From Larix sibirica (taxonomy: Eukaryota; Streptophyta; Pinopsida; Pinales; Pinaceae), in contig NWUY0300017619.1 of NCBI GenBank assembly GCA_004151065.3, positions 3,982-39,669 on the forward strand: 35,688 nucleotides of DNA, given 5' to 3'. The stretch's first letter is position 1, and the number at the start of each line of letters is the position of its first letter. Positions 20,951 to 32,899 of this stretch are shown here, one piece after another. The translations under genes were made by a program, and so were the position numbers. The notes under the pieces were generated by a model. It had not been told where the DNA came from. It worked only from the letters and a program-made list of their open reading frames with translations, and searched no databases.

Positions 20951-21956
20951 TTATCTTGGTTGTTTTCTGCACTTGAGACCATTGCTCGCCTTTTGTTTTT
21001 TCCACCTCTTCTTTGTTCCTCTTTGTACAATTCCTAGCAAAATGACCGTAACCATGACATAATCTACATTTAAAGGGTAGCTGTTCATAATCTAGTTCTT
21101 GGATGTGTGTCCAGTCAGCTATAGTTAGTTTAATGGCTTCCGGGAGACTTATTTCCAAATCAACCTCGACACAAATTCTTGCACAAGAATATTGATCCTT
21201 CCATTATGCTCGATCAATGTATGTACCCAAGGTATTGCCAATTGATTCTAAGGCCTTTAGATTCCAACAATGAAGTGGCAGGTGAGGAAGGCACACCCAC
21301 ACTGGAACCGCCGACGACACATCCTGAGATGGATCAAAATCAGGTGTCCAGTTATTTAGATATAAGCCCCGAGGGCCCATAAAATACGGACCATTCCTAA
21401 AAAATGAGATGCTTATCTTCTACACTGTCAAAGACAAATATGAAGAATCCTTTACCGACCAAATAACTTCTTATTCCTTTTGAAGTGAGAGCTCTCCAAT
21501 TTCGTTGAACCCATGCCTCTACATCTTTGGGAGAGGGCCATAATCCAGTAAACTGTTCGATTAGTCCCCTCTCAGCTAAATTCAGGGCAGAACGACAAGA
21601 TTTTGCTTCCAGTAATGCTACTGTGGGAATATTATCCAGTTTCCTAACAAACTGCATTGATGAGTCACATTTTTTTCTCTTACTGCTAGCAGCAACCAAC
21701 TTCCTGAATGCTAGTATCTCAGGCAGAGGAATTGAAGGATCAGGATCCCCACCAGGGGCCATGCTGGCAAGACTGGGAGCGCAGATCAATGCCTAACCCC
21801 AATCCTTAACTCCATTATCCTGCTACCACCGTCGTATACCTATGCTCCTTGAGATAATCGAGGGAAACTTCAAGAGATGAAAACCTAAGTCGAGTTCTAA
21901 CAAAAACATACCAGAAACCTCGTAAAACTCGCTTCAAAGATGCAGCTCCAAGCCAT
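20951..21956 (-). mobile_element. LINE-1 5' part only, duplication copy 2
   Basis: This copy holds the 5' UTR and most of ORF1 (ATG at 21762, T6 frameshift near 21400, TAA near 21205, zinc knuckle near 21027-21068) and stops at the N. Loss of the 3' part is the opposite of the 5' truncation produced by target-primed reverse transcription, so it is a consequence of the duplication breakpoint and not a separate insertion. Confidence 0.85.
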
Positions 21957-22307
21957 GTGTGTTTTATATTTTAAGAATGCACCCAATAGTCCAAATGTCC
22001 CACTGGTTGAAATTTCGATTTTAAAATAAAAAGCTAGAACAAATTCATCAGTGCCCCTAACATAAACATAAGCACTGGTGTGTTTCAAAACATGCGCACC
22101 AATAAACTTATAATTAAAAAAAAATGAAAATGCATGGTGTGTTTATCTAAAATAAACGCCCCGGTGCATATTATAAAAAATGCATCGGACGCATCGAAAT
22201 GCTATGCATTATTCTATGCGCGTTCTAAGTATACATGCACCGGTGTGCTTATATTTCAAAATATGTAAAGGTTTGCTTTTATGAAAAGGCATCGTGTTGC
22301 GCTTGCA
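21957..22307 (+). repeat. CACTA subterminal repeat region, duplication copy 2
   Basis: This is the copy of 11370-11720, with the same GCACCGGTGYG-like motifs and the same GATTTTAAAATAAAAA block. Confidence 0.55.
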
Positions 22308-22526
22308 ACTACTATCCCCATCATCTCCTAGGGAATGATAGGGTCCCCTCCCTAAATTTTTATTTTACTTTACATTAGACAATCCTTCATGCTCACCCTA
22401 ATATTGTTAGGTACTTGTATGAGGCTTGGTCCACAAAACATCTTAAGAAGAGTAACTTGAGCATCCTAAGTTTTCAAAAAAAAATTTGACTAAGTATGAA
22501 ACACTAACAAAAAATTGAGTTTAACG

Positions 22527-23027
22527 TCAACACATTGCGGCGAGAAACTCAAATTCTAATTGAAACGTGCAAGGAAAAATTGAGAATATTTCCAACCAGT
22601 GCGACAAACATATTGGAACTATGTAGGCCACTTCGACAAAAAAATATTGCAGCAAGAAAGTGAGATTTAGGATGACCCTATATAGCAATAAAATGAGGTT
22701 ACCATTGATTCCTTGTGGCAAGAAAATGATATTTCCGCTGACGGAGTTGCGTGTGATAAGTTGAAATTTTCCCAAAACTCTGTGGCAAGAAAGGAAAAGA
22801 TTCATCATCATGTTGTGGTAAGGAAGTCACATTCTCATCGCAACGTGCGCGCTAAAATTTTCCTAGCTACCAGAACATGCACATGTAAAGTCTAAACCCC
22901 ACGGGCAGCCTGCGCAAGGAGACCTAAAGAAAGCACCGACGCAATTGTGCAAGAAAGAGAAAAGGTACCTCCAATAACATGCGCATAACAAGTCAAAATT
23001 TCACCTAAACGATGCGGTATAAAATTG
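22527..23027 (+). repeat. Degenerate ~35-bp spaced repeats, duplication copy 2
   Basis: This is the copy of 11940-12440, with the same series of TTGYGGCAAGAAA-like motifs. The following non-coding stretch up to 24151 carries the copied TATA box at 23754-23761. Confidence 0.45.
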
Positions 23028-24151
23028 ATATATCTTCGAAACACTATAATAGGAAGTTCACAAACCTGTCTTTGCATGGCCCATTCCCAAGCTTGGAAAA
23101 TCCTTCGAAAGATGCGTAGGTAAACTCTTAGTCTCGCCAACGATTGCGCATAAAAGAGGGGAATATCATCGATACATTAAATATTGACCATACCAATGAT
23201 AAAAAGGGTTGGCAAGATAAAATAGGTTCTCCCTCCACACAGTAGTCATTTGTTTAGTAAGGTGAAGAAATACTATTCGATAAATAAGAAATTAGCTAAC
23301 CGTGAGGAGGAGGAAGCTCGAGCAAGCACTAATATTCTCATTATCGGATAAGGTTATTGCTAGAGGTAAGTTGTTCTCTTTCTGATGTCGTTTGCACCCA
23401 TGCAAATTATAAGAAGGTCCTCAATATCTCACACAACATTTACCACACCCCCTCGAAGCTAGGGTAACAATGAGTGAGCCCCCATAGACATATTTAGGTC
23501 AAATTTGGGGGGCCCTGCGCAGCCATCGCAACACCTTTTAGGGAAAATTTAAAACCTCAGGCACTCTTGTTTACCCATAAAAAACGATGTTTGTATTAGA
23601 AACCCTAAGAACCCCCTTTTGAACATTTTGTGCTTTCTCTCTATATAACATTGAGAAATGTATGTGGGGTAAGGGAAAACCTAGGTAGAGTTCCATTAGG
23701 TTTAAGTCACAACCTTCTGATAAGGTAAATTTGAAATCCTAGATCTTCCCCCCTATATAAAGGATCTGCTAGTCTCAAAGCACCCGACCAAGTAAATAAA
23801 ATAAATCGATGGGACATGAAACACTCTGATTTTTATTTTTCATTAAACTAACCTGGGTATAATCGAATAATTATTTCATGTTCAAGTCAACCTAAATGCA
23901 CACCATAAGAAAGATGTTGTTTTGATACTTTCTTGCATACATCAAAATGTTCGTTTTTTTCTGGTGTAATGATGTTCGAATCATTGGATGGCTCTTTGGA
24001 ATTTGTAACAATTGTGACATTCTACATCTTTGCATTCCAGACAAAAGTTAATTTTAGCCAAGTTACAGTTTTAAGTAGCCATGGCCAGGGATGGGAGAAA
24101 ATATTTGAATTCATAAGTTGGTTTGCATTCACATTGTTGTAATTTACTTTC

Positions 24152-26665
24152 ATGGAACACGATACCGGTTTTGATGTCTTGCAGGATAATCTTATGTCTC
24201 ACTGGAGAACTAAGCAGCAAACCAAAACTATTCAAGAAGTATCATCCAAAGAGGAGATGGAGGAAGGAAAAAGAGCCTCGATCCTCACCTTGCAGTATGA
24301 TGATACGAAAAGTATCATGGGAACAAATCCATAATATTGTTGGGGTGAGAAGATTATCACACATTTTGCACAAAAAACCAAGAAGAGATACCAATATATC
24401 AAGATATCAAGAGGTTAGGCGTACATAAGGTAATATCCAGATCTGAGGTCTTCTTGTGTACCGAGGTAATAGGATGGTTACTCCCTTATATGGATGCTAA
24501 GAGTTGAATTATCAAGAACGCTGCCAGAGAGGCCATCGCTTTTTTCCAGCCGATCACCATGCATCAATACTACAAATTATTATCACTATAAATTAATATG
24601 ACAAATGAATGGGTCGAATCACTCAAAATCGATTAAATAACATTTCTCAAGCTAGCATGGGGTCTTAGCAAGAATTTTCACTACAGGGAGGATGGCATAT
24701 ATCAAACGAAGTGGCTAAAGCAACCTTACCGAATAGTAGCAACCCTTTTGTATGGGTTATATGGAGAACTAGAATTTGCTCACTTCAAGATAGGATGGGT
24801 CCCCTTGTTTTATCATGTCACCTTTCTCGGCGCATCATTCAACTAGGCAATAATTCTCTCCTCCATTGTGGATGATGCGGTCATGAATGCACAAGCAAGT
24901 CTGCCCATGCAGCAATCCAAGTTCCACATATCCTCATGCTTGCTAAATGCAGTTAGTACTCCGATTAATTTCCTCGACATGGGATGGAGATGGAGCCCCG
25001 CAAAACCACCCACACATGATTATTATCAGGCCCTATGGGCACAAAATCATGCCAGCCACTACAAATAAATGTGTGAAGACTTTATGATGTTGTTGTACAC
25101 TCTTATGCACCAACAAACATCCATATGCATGATTGACCAAGATATTGAAGAGGTAATAAATCTAGGGGATTGGTTCCTAATAGAAGGAGGAACATACCTG
25201 TGAATCTACAGAGGGATGCAACCTCCTCACATATTGTCAAAATATGTCATGGACCACATAGTCCTGAGAGAAATAGTAAGACATACATTCATGAATGGAA
25301 TCGAGTTTTGCTCTGTCCAAAGCCAAGAAAGTGTTATGGCCACCTTTTCCTGTAGTGGTAGGGGTCTGTAGGATGCCTAAAGTTAAGGAGGCTGAGGAAC
25401 TAATTGAATATTTGAACCTCTTCCACTTCGGTGAAGAAAAGTTTCGGAGAAATGATAGCAAGAAGAAAGTGTTGAATCAATGTGCATCAATAAAATTCAC
25501 CTAGCCATACACTGATGAGTTCTTTGCAGAGGAGGAAATATATAGGCAAGCTCATACCCTTGAATATTTGGCCAGGAGGATGAATAAGGGTAAAGGTTCA
25601 ACTGCAAATACTGCTAGCGCGCGAAAGGAAAAACAAGCATCAAAGCCAACTGAAGAAAAGGCACAACAAGAATTGGAGGAGGCCCACGAACAAACAACGA
25701 AAAAGGCCTATAAGATCATCAAGGAAGAAGAAAAGAGAAAAGTTGAGGCAGAAGCTCAACATATTGAAGAAAAAAGGAAAGTCATGGAAGAAGCCTGCAC
25801 AAGGAAGGAACAAGAAGGAAAGGACAAACAGGCAGAGTTACAATGAAAATCCAAAGAGCAAATATAGCTAGAGGAATCTCTTAAGAAGAAAGTTGGAGAA
25901 GATATGAAAGAAAAAGAGGAGGCTCAGAAGAAAGTTGAAGAAGAGTTGAAAGAATGAGAAGAAGCTCACAAGAAAGTTGAAGAGAAAAGGCTACAAGAGG
26001 AAGCACAAGATGGCGGTCCCCAGGACATGGACATAGAAATGACCGCTGCAAGCTCCACTATTCCGCTCATTGGAGGGAAATCCTCGTTGAAGGAGTTAGG
26101 TGTAGGACTTTATACACCCTTTAAACAAGACTCCATTTCCAAGCTCAGTTTTTTCATCAACAACAAGTATAAGAGATAGATTGTATAGAAAAACACACAA
26201 AAATATCAAATTATCTACACAGTAGGAGATGGAGATCACTCTCAAGAATCCAGTGATTAAACGTACAGATAAAGCTCCCACACTTGTAGCGTCAACAAAC
26301 ATTGTCACTAATATGGCTAACTAGTTTAATATACAACAATTGAGTGAAAATTTAGACAAGGGCAGAAGGAAAATCGGTCTCTTAGAAGATCGACTTTTGG
26401 AAGCTAGAAGGGAATGAGCAGAGCCGAAACACGAGTATGATCCAATGCTACCAGAGAAGGGAACCTTAGAAATATTAGCAGGAAATATGCAAGGTGATAG
26501 GGATCCATTAATTGCTCAGGTAGAAGTCCTTAAAGTTGAGAAAGAGGCAAAGCCAATCCAGATAGAAAGCTTACATAATGTGAGGGATGCACTAACAAGA
26601 GAGGTAGGAACATCCAAAGAAGAGAAAAGAAGTTTAGTAGAATTTCAAGATTGCACTAGTTCATA
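24152..26665 (+). pseudogene. Coiled-coil pseudogene, duplication copy 2
   Basis: This is the copy of 13565-16078 with the same stops and frameshifts: start MEHDTGFDVLQDN, frameshift near 25312, coiled coil from 25568, end near 26665. Sharing every lesion shows that the gene was dead before, or independently of, the duplication. It adds no independent information about the original protein. The following non-coding stretch (26666-27596) ends in the copied inverted repeat at 27565-27596. Confidence 0.55.
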
Positions 26666-27596
26666 ATAGCAATAATATTTTCATATGCAGGAACTAGTCC
26701 CTTTATGGTTCCTTAGACCTCAACAGCTCGATATCATTACATATGATTTTTAACTCTGGGATTTATTCATAGAGTCACAAGGGAACTCCCCTCTTTGAAT
26801 CATCTAACAGAATTAGTTTTATTTCTTTTGAGAGAAAAGGAAAACTCCAAAGTGACAAGTGCCTAAGAAACCCAAAAGTCATAATTGACTAAAAGGGATC
26901 TAAAGGGTCACTTTGGGAGTTATTTTTTGTAAAGGTTATAAAACAAATATGGGGGGTGAGAGAAGGGGCTTTTGATTGGAGCTTTCATTGCTCATTTTGT
27001 AAGAACTCATTTTCTATTGATGAATTGAGAAGCTTCTAGGATGATGTTTGCACATGATTATGGCTTTCGTATGGATGTATGTTGTGGAACTATTTCTCTC
27101 TTTGTATCACGCATGTATGCAGTAAGATTATTCATGATTTCTGGTGGAGCATTCCTGTAGTTTTATGTTTCTACTATTTATAGGTATTCATGTATTATTT
27201 TACTTTCTATGAGTTGTGGGTGCAAAATGTTATGATGATGAGACTATTCTAATGTTCATAAATTATTTTGTTATTGTTATACATGTCTAAATTGCAGTTA
27301 TATGGTTTAGGATGTGTATATCAATGTTATCTCACTGCTTGTGCTTTTAATATTGCTCCTAGCGAGGACAGGTTAGTGTAGTGTAGGATTGCATCTTAGA
27401 TTAACTCATATTGCATTTCATCCCCTTAAAATAAAACCCTAAATGGTGGACCATGTTGCAATCAGTGAAACCCAAAACCAATGAACAGGCCAAAATTTGG
27501 ACGAGTTCCCTATTCCAAATGGTTTAAGGTCTAATTGGGGCTTTCTACCGGGGAGGACCCCTATTGTCGACGCAAGGATATTTTCGGGCGTCAACA

Positions 27597-29307
27597 CACC
27601 ATAAATTATTGAAATAATAAAAAATACTTTTCGAGTGCTTTTGATTGAAACATACGCACCAATGCACTATAAAAATTATCAGTGCATCGAGCTAGGGTAG
27701 AATAAAAAAACGTACTTAGCGATGTATGTGCGTATGAGGTTGATTGATGTTTGTTTTGGAATTTTCAAACAACCACTTTTTTTCATTTTTCCAATACACC
27801 ACCACCATGCCTCCTTGTTGTGAAAGGCCTCAAGTAAATAAATTATTGTCATTCAATCTAAAATTTCAGTAGATTAAATTTAGAAATTTGGCTTTGTAGG
27901 CTTAGAATTTCTTAAAAATCAATATTTTTTCCACTAGTTCTCTTGCATAGCCCGAGATGCATCGCTTGATAGTGCATTTACAGGTCACAACATCACCAAT
28001 GTGTTAGTATATCACACTACGATCAGTGCATACACATCCTAAGGACTCACCATAAAAATTGCATCTAAGGCAGTGCGTGTATATCAAACAACTGCATCGG
28101 TACTCACTGGTCCGTCCAACTACCCATGCGTCAACAGATGCACCGCCCACAGTGTGCAATACAAATCACCACCAACTGCACATTCTTTTAGATAACACAC
28201 ATTGTGAACATTTCATTTTGATTTAAAAAAAAACTTAAAAACTTGATGGAGCATTATATTCATACCAATGCACCATTTAACTACTGTCAAAATCAGTGCA
28301 ACTGTATTCAAAACCACGCATTGGTCTTCTATGGTGCTTCTATTAAGATAAGGCATGTTGTATACAAAAACCGCCATAAACTGTAAATTGTACACCACCA
28401 TACAATGGTGCATTTATAGAAGTAAGGCACACCATACACCACCATAGCGTTGCATTGTAGGTGCACCTTTGCCGGTGCATCTGGATATATCAGATGCACT
28501 GTTTATAAACTTGCAAATAAAAAATGGGAATTTATGTCCAATGCAACGTGTTGCGCACCATCCACAGTGTGTTCTTGCATGCACTCAATGCGTTCCTCTA
28601 TATCTGGAACACCACTAACGCATGAACATAATAAATTAAGGAATTAGCCACTGGTGCAATTTGTTTGAGCACAGTGGCGCTGATAGGTTGACGATGCTCT
28701 CTATTAAACACTCATGCACTGATGCATCCATTTATATTAAATGCACTGATAACACAATTTTATTGTAAACAAACCTTAACACTTGGTGTTGCATTAGATT
28801 CATACAAAAACCATCATTTAAGTCATGCCAAAGGTGGTGCAGTTGTATACAAAACAACAAACCAAACATTAATGATGCCTCTATAGAGATAAGGTGCGCC
28901 ATACACTAGTGCATATCTATGCACTACACGCACCAGACACTTTTTCTATTTGAAAGAGTAGAAATCACTAGTGCATTATTGTGTGCATTGTAAATGGTTT
29001 GTAGGTGCACCTTTGCTAGTGTGTTTGGATATATCAGATGCAACAATTATAAATTTGCATTCAAAATGGGAATTTTTGTCTGATGCATCATGTTGCGTGC
29101 CGTAAACAGTGTGTTCTATCATGCACCATTAGTGGTGTGTTCCTCTAGATGTGAAGCACCGCCAACACATAAACGTAATAAAATAAGAAATTAGCACCAA
29201 TGTGTTTTGTTTGAGCACCATGGTGGTGCTATGTTGATGTTGCTCTCTGTTAAACATTGAAGCATTGTTAGTGGTGCTTTATGAAAAATAGAAAGCACTA
29301 GGAGCGA
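27597..29307 (+). repeat. GTGCA-type repeat field, duplication copy 2
   Basis: This is the copy of 17010-18720, including the internal ~540-bp tandem duplication (GGATATATCAGATGC at 28483 and 29027). Confidence 0.5.
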
Positions 29308-29465
29308 TATGCTTTATTTAATTTGTACGCATTGCTTATGAAACTTTTTGTTGGGCCCCAAAAAAGTTTAAAAATTTATAATAAGTACTTCATGTACCTA
29401 TTTTGTATAGATTTTTTATTTTATTAATATAACTAATGATGAATTTGTATGTAAATAAGATACAT

Positions 29466-31517
29466 GGACCACGACCACCTCAATTTGATTCTTATGACGT
29501 TGTTTGAGTATGGTAGGAAAGAGAGAGTGATAGGGACTTAGTTTCTTGTCCTATTTCTGATGATACTCTTCATTTATTATTTCAGGTTGGGCTCCTTAAG
29601 TTTTATGAGGAGGCTAGTTTGCTCAGAATCCGGACTAAGCTATCCACAAAGTTGATCCATTGATGGGATCATGGTAGGTAGGCTTTCATGGTTGGTCCAT
29701 ATTTTGGTGCCTTCCCACAAAGGAGGAATTGTACTTTATTACAGGTTTATGTAGGAGGGGGGAGGACTTTCCCCCTTTTTCTCTATCTAACACCTAGTGT
29801 TGCATCTGACACTCAGTTGAGGTATGTTTAGTGATTCGTCATTGATGATATTACTCGACCTAGTGAGTTCCGGGTGAGTGGAGGCTAGTTGAGGCTACAT
29901 GGATTTCGGTCAGAGTAGGCCAGGTGCTTGAGCATTTTTGTTACCATGATATTCCACCATCTCAGTTATGGGCATCACATTAGATGCGCTATGTTTTATT
30001 ATGTGGAGAGTTTATTATAGACGCCCAAGTTGATCAAGTGGGTGGCTATTTTTCGACAACAATTTTTCATAGCTTTAAACCAATTTCGGAGTCAGTTGCG
30101 GGGAAGAAAGGTTTTCCCCTTTGCTTCAGAGTCATTCACTCTATTTTTGAGATTTTTCTAGCTACTTGTCCCACATTCAGGCCTACATATGACCACATTC
30201 CAGTTAGACCTATGAGTGATGTGCGCATACTCATATGGGGGCAATAGTTTCCCAAGAGAGGACAGTCTGAGATCATGTGTAGGGCACTTGGTGTAGAGGT
30301 ATTGGTAATGTTGTGTAGTTAGGATCGGTACTTAGCCATTGATTGTCTGTAGTATCCATATGCAGGGATCGACTAACGAGGATGTGTGAACATCAGGTTT
30401 ACGCAAGATGAGCCACCAGATATGAGAGGTAATATACATGATCATTATATTTTGATTAGTGTAGTTGCATAAATTTTATCTATTTAATGCACATGTAATT
30501 GATTACAATAATTTGTTTAAATTGTCTAATTATTGTTGTCCACTATTTTGCATATATTGGCATGTTTTCCAAGGATGAGACACCATAATATGATGTGTAC
30601 ATGGTTGAGGTTGACAAGTTAGTTCTTGACTACAGACCTGGAATGGAGCAACATAGGCAAGGTCCTAGATTTTGCCACTATGTGGCGGATCATCTTTGTC
30701 ACTTGATGTCTCGGAACACAGTGGAGCCTGTACGACATCGAGATAGCATGTGGGACCCCCAACTCTCTCCCATGTGGTCCACCCTTCCTCACAATATGAT
30801 GGTATTGATTCATCATATTGTTGGTTCCCTCAAGCTCATTGGAGACTTGAGAGAATGTTTTTCGGATACATATTCTGAGGACAATTCTCCTCCACCTCCT
30901 CCCACCTCCTTCATTCCTCGATCTAGTAGTTGTTGGATCATCTAGCGATGCACATGCATCTACCATTCACCACCATCACCATCCCCTCCTCCAACATCCC
31001 CACAACCATCCACCGATGTCCCATCTAACAATCCATTAGTCCCACCACCACCATCCCCTCCTCCAGCATCCCCACCACCATCCATCGATCCATTAGTCCA
31101 ACCACCACCATCCCCTCCTCCTACATCCCCCCCACCATCCATTAATGCCCCATCCACCAATCCATTAGCCCCACCACTGGCATCCCTCCTCTAGCAGACC
31201 CACCACTACCACCCCCTCTTGCACTAGTTGCAACATCCACTAGTGCACCAGCTACAAAATCCATTGATGCTCTAGGATATTTACAAGATTGATGTCATCG
31301 GTCAACAAACCTTTGGATGGATATGTACATCAATTTCTATCAAGTTTGTAGTCACATCAAACAAGTAGTGGTGTACCCTCTACCCATTTTGATGTACATG
31401 CAGTTGATGAGTCTAGCTATGGGAGTGGACCTAACTTGTGTATTTCATTATTGAGATATGAGTTGACAGTTATATTGATTTTTTATAAGTATATATCACT
31501 TAAGATGTATATATTAT
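29466..31517 (+). pseudogene. Proline-rich/plant-mobile-domain-like pseudogene, duplication copy 2
   Basis: This is the copy of 18879-20930 with the same TAG/TGA stops, the continuing frame at 30595-30945, the proline-rich minisatellite at 30967-31227 and the C-terminal remnant before the N at 31537. It shares every lesion with copy 1. Confidence 0.5.
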
Positions 31518-31536
31518 TCATTTTCATATCATGTTC

Positions 31537-31537
31537 N
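31537..31537. other. Single N, contig junction
   Basis: An undetermined base lies exactly one repeat unit (10587) after the first N, at the end of duplication copy 2. The following sequence is a diverged paralogue and not a continuation, so this join is also suspect. Confidence 0.95.
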
Positions 31538-31961
31538 ATCCTCTTCTTCAACATCCCCACCACTATCCATTGTTTCCCCATCCATTGATCCATTAGTCCC
31601 ACCACCCCCTCCTCCAACATCCCCACCAACATACACTGATGCCCCATCCAACGATTCATCAGTCCCACCATTGCCATCTCCTCCTCTAATAGGCCCACTA
31701 CCACCACCCCCTCCTACACCAACTACAACATCCACTAGTGCACTAATTGCAACATCCATTGATGCACCAAGATATTTACATGATTTTATGTCATCGGTTG
31801 GTATTCCTCGAGATGCAGATGACATTAGTTTATATTCGGTTTATTTTCATATGACACAGGTAGTGGCGTACCCTCTACCTCTTTTTATGTACATGGAGCC
31901 GATGAGTCTACCTTTAGTAGTGGACCTAGCTAGTGTATTTCATTGTCGAGATATGAGTTGA
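31538..31961 (+). pseudogene. Diverged paralogue of the proline-rich gene, C-terminal part
   Basis: After the N, the sequence encodes a Ser/Pro-rich linker (two units at 31540-31720) and then an open C-terminal region ending at a TGA (31959-31961). It includes SIDAPRYLHDFMSSV, DDISLYSVYFHMTQVV, AYPLPLFMYMEPMSL and VFHCRDMS. It aligns with the damaged end of the 18879-20930 gene (VVYPLPILMYMQLMSL, VFHY-stop-DMS) but is less decayed here and differs at many positions. The N-terminal part is absent, cut by the contig junction. Its tail continues after the inserted LINE fragment at 32900, with the same CATTTTCATATCATGTTC segment that ends both duplication copies. Confidence 0.6.
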
Positions 31962-31965
31962 CGGT

Positions 31966-31985
31966 TATATATATATATATATATC
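31966..31985. repeat. TA microsatellite, left target-site copy of LINE fragment
   Basis: A (TA)n run ending in TC is repeated at 32881-32899 on the other side of the LINE fragment. Flanking paralogous sequence resumes after the second copy, so the run appears to have been the insertion target. Confidence 0.55.
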
Positions 31986-32880
31986 GTTTGGGATTCAATG
32001 TCAAAATCCATCAACAATAACAACACTCCTCCAGTAAATTTTTCAATGTTAGAACAACGAACCCATGCTTGGTGGCAAAATGGCTATGACGCATTTCCTG
32101 CCCTTTTTGTTTTTAGCATTTGGTCAGCCCGAAATAAAGCAATCTTTCACTATGTTTGGGCTCCCCCTGATATTACCAGTGCACTTCTGCTGCAAAAAAT
32201 TACAGGAACACAAATACTCTCCCAAACCAACAAAGAAAAGAGTGATAGTGGCTCCAGAAATAAATAAGAGTGTTCCCTGGGCCTGCTTCGATGGTGCCAG
32301 CCAAGGAGAGCCACTTCTGGGAGGAGCTGGAGGAGTAATTTATCTAACAGAAAAGAAAAAGATCAACATCAAACTTGCAACAGGAAGAGCAACCAACAAC
32401 AAATTGGAATTAGTTTCCTTGTGGGTAGTTTTGAAGGTGGCAAAAGATGCGCACATCAGAAGTATACAAATATTTGGCAACTCTAAAGTAGTGATAGATT
32501 GGGAAAAAGAGAGAAATGCCATAAGAGTACCTTACTTGTAACATCTACTGACTGAAATCAACTCTTTAAAATCCTCTTTTGAAATGATCTCATTTGCTCA
32601 TATGTAGAGAAAGCTCAATGTAGAGGCAGATATTCTATCTAAACTTGCCCTAGCTATTCAACCTGGATGTATGGAGATAGAGGATCATAGCAATGATCAA
32701 GTCACCAAATCTGATCTTTTGATATAGGAAGAGAAAGAAAAAACTTTGTTTTTAACATAATGCAAAGAGCACTTTTTGCTTATGATGTACCCCGAGAGGC
32801 TGATCAACAGATCAAATGATGGAAGATCAGCAGAGCAGCCTATGTTTATTACATGAATAAAGAGATTTTTTTTCTTTTGA
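31986..32880 (+). mobile_element. 5'-truncated LINE fragment carrying RNase H
   Basis: This ~895-bp insertion on the plus strand holds only the 3' end of a plant LINE: the end of the zf-RVT-to-RNase H linker (FSIWSARNKAIFHYVWAPP), the RNase H domain and a 3' UTR ending in an ATAAAGAG and T-rich stretch. 5' truncation is typical of LINE integration. The protein differs clearly from the LINE at 5483-11369, so it belongs to another family. It is flanked by TA-run target-site copies. No long poly(A) tail is present. Confidence 0.75.
31998..32700 (+). pseudogene. LINE ORF2 remnant: linker and RNase H domain
   Basis: The linker is read in one frame to about 32240 and the RNase H in another from there on, so there is a frameshift near 32240. 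RNase H landmarks: WACFDGASQGEP (first Asp), AGGVIYL, TNNKLE (Glu), IFGNSKVV where the usual GDS Asp is Asn (AAC, about 32474-32482), and after a stop at 32539 (VPYL-stop) the closing NVEADILSK. A further stop interrupts SFAHM-stop-RKLN. It is therefore broken and also lacks a catalytic aspartate. Confidence 0.8.
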
Positions 32881-32899
32881 ATATATATATATATATATC

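Larger units (their letters stand above)
20951..31536 (+). repeat. 10.6-kb direct duplication, copy 2
   Basis: This is the near-identical second copy of 10364-20949. It begins mid-ORF1 of the LINE with no ORF2, and ends at the same ATCATGTTC base as copy 1, again followed by a single N. Both ends coincide with N junctions, which favours an uncollapsed contig over a biological duplication. Confidence 0.97.
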
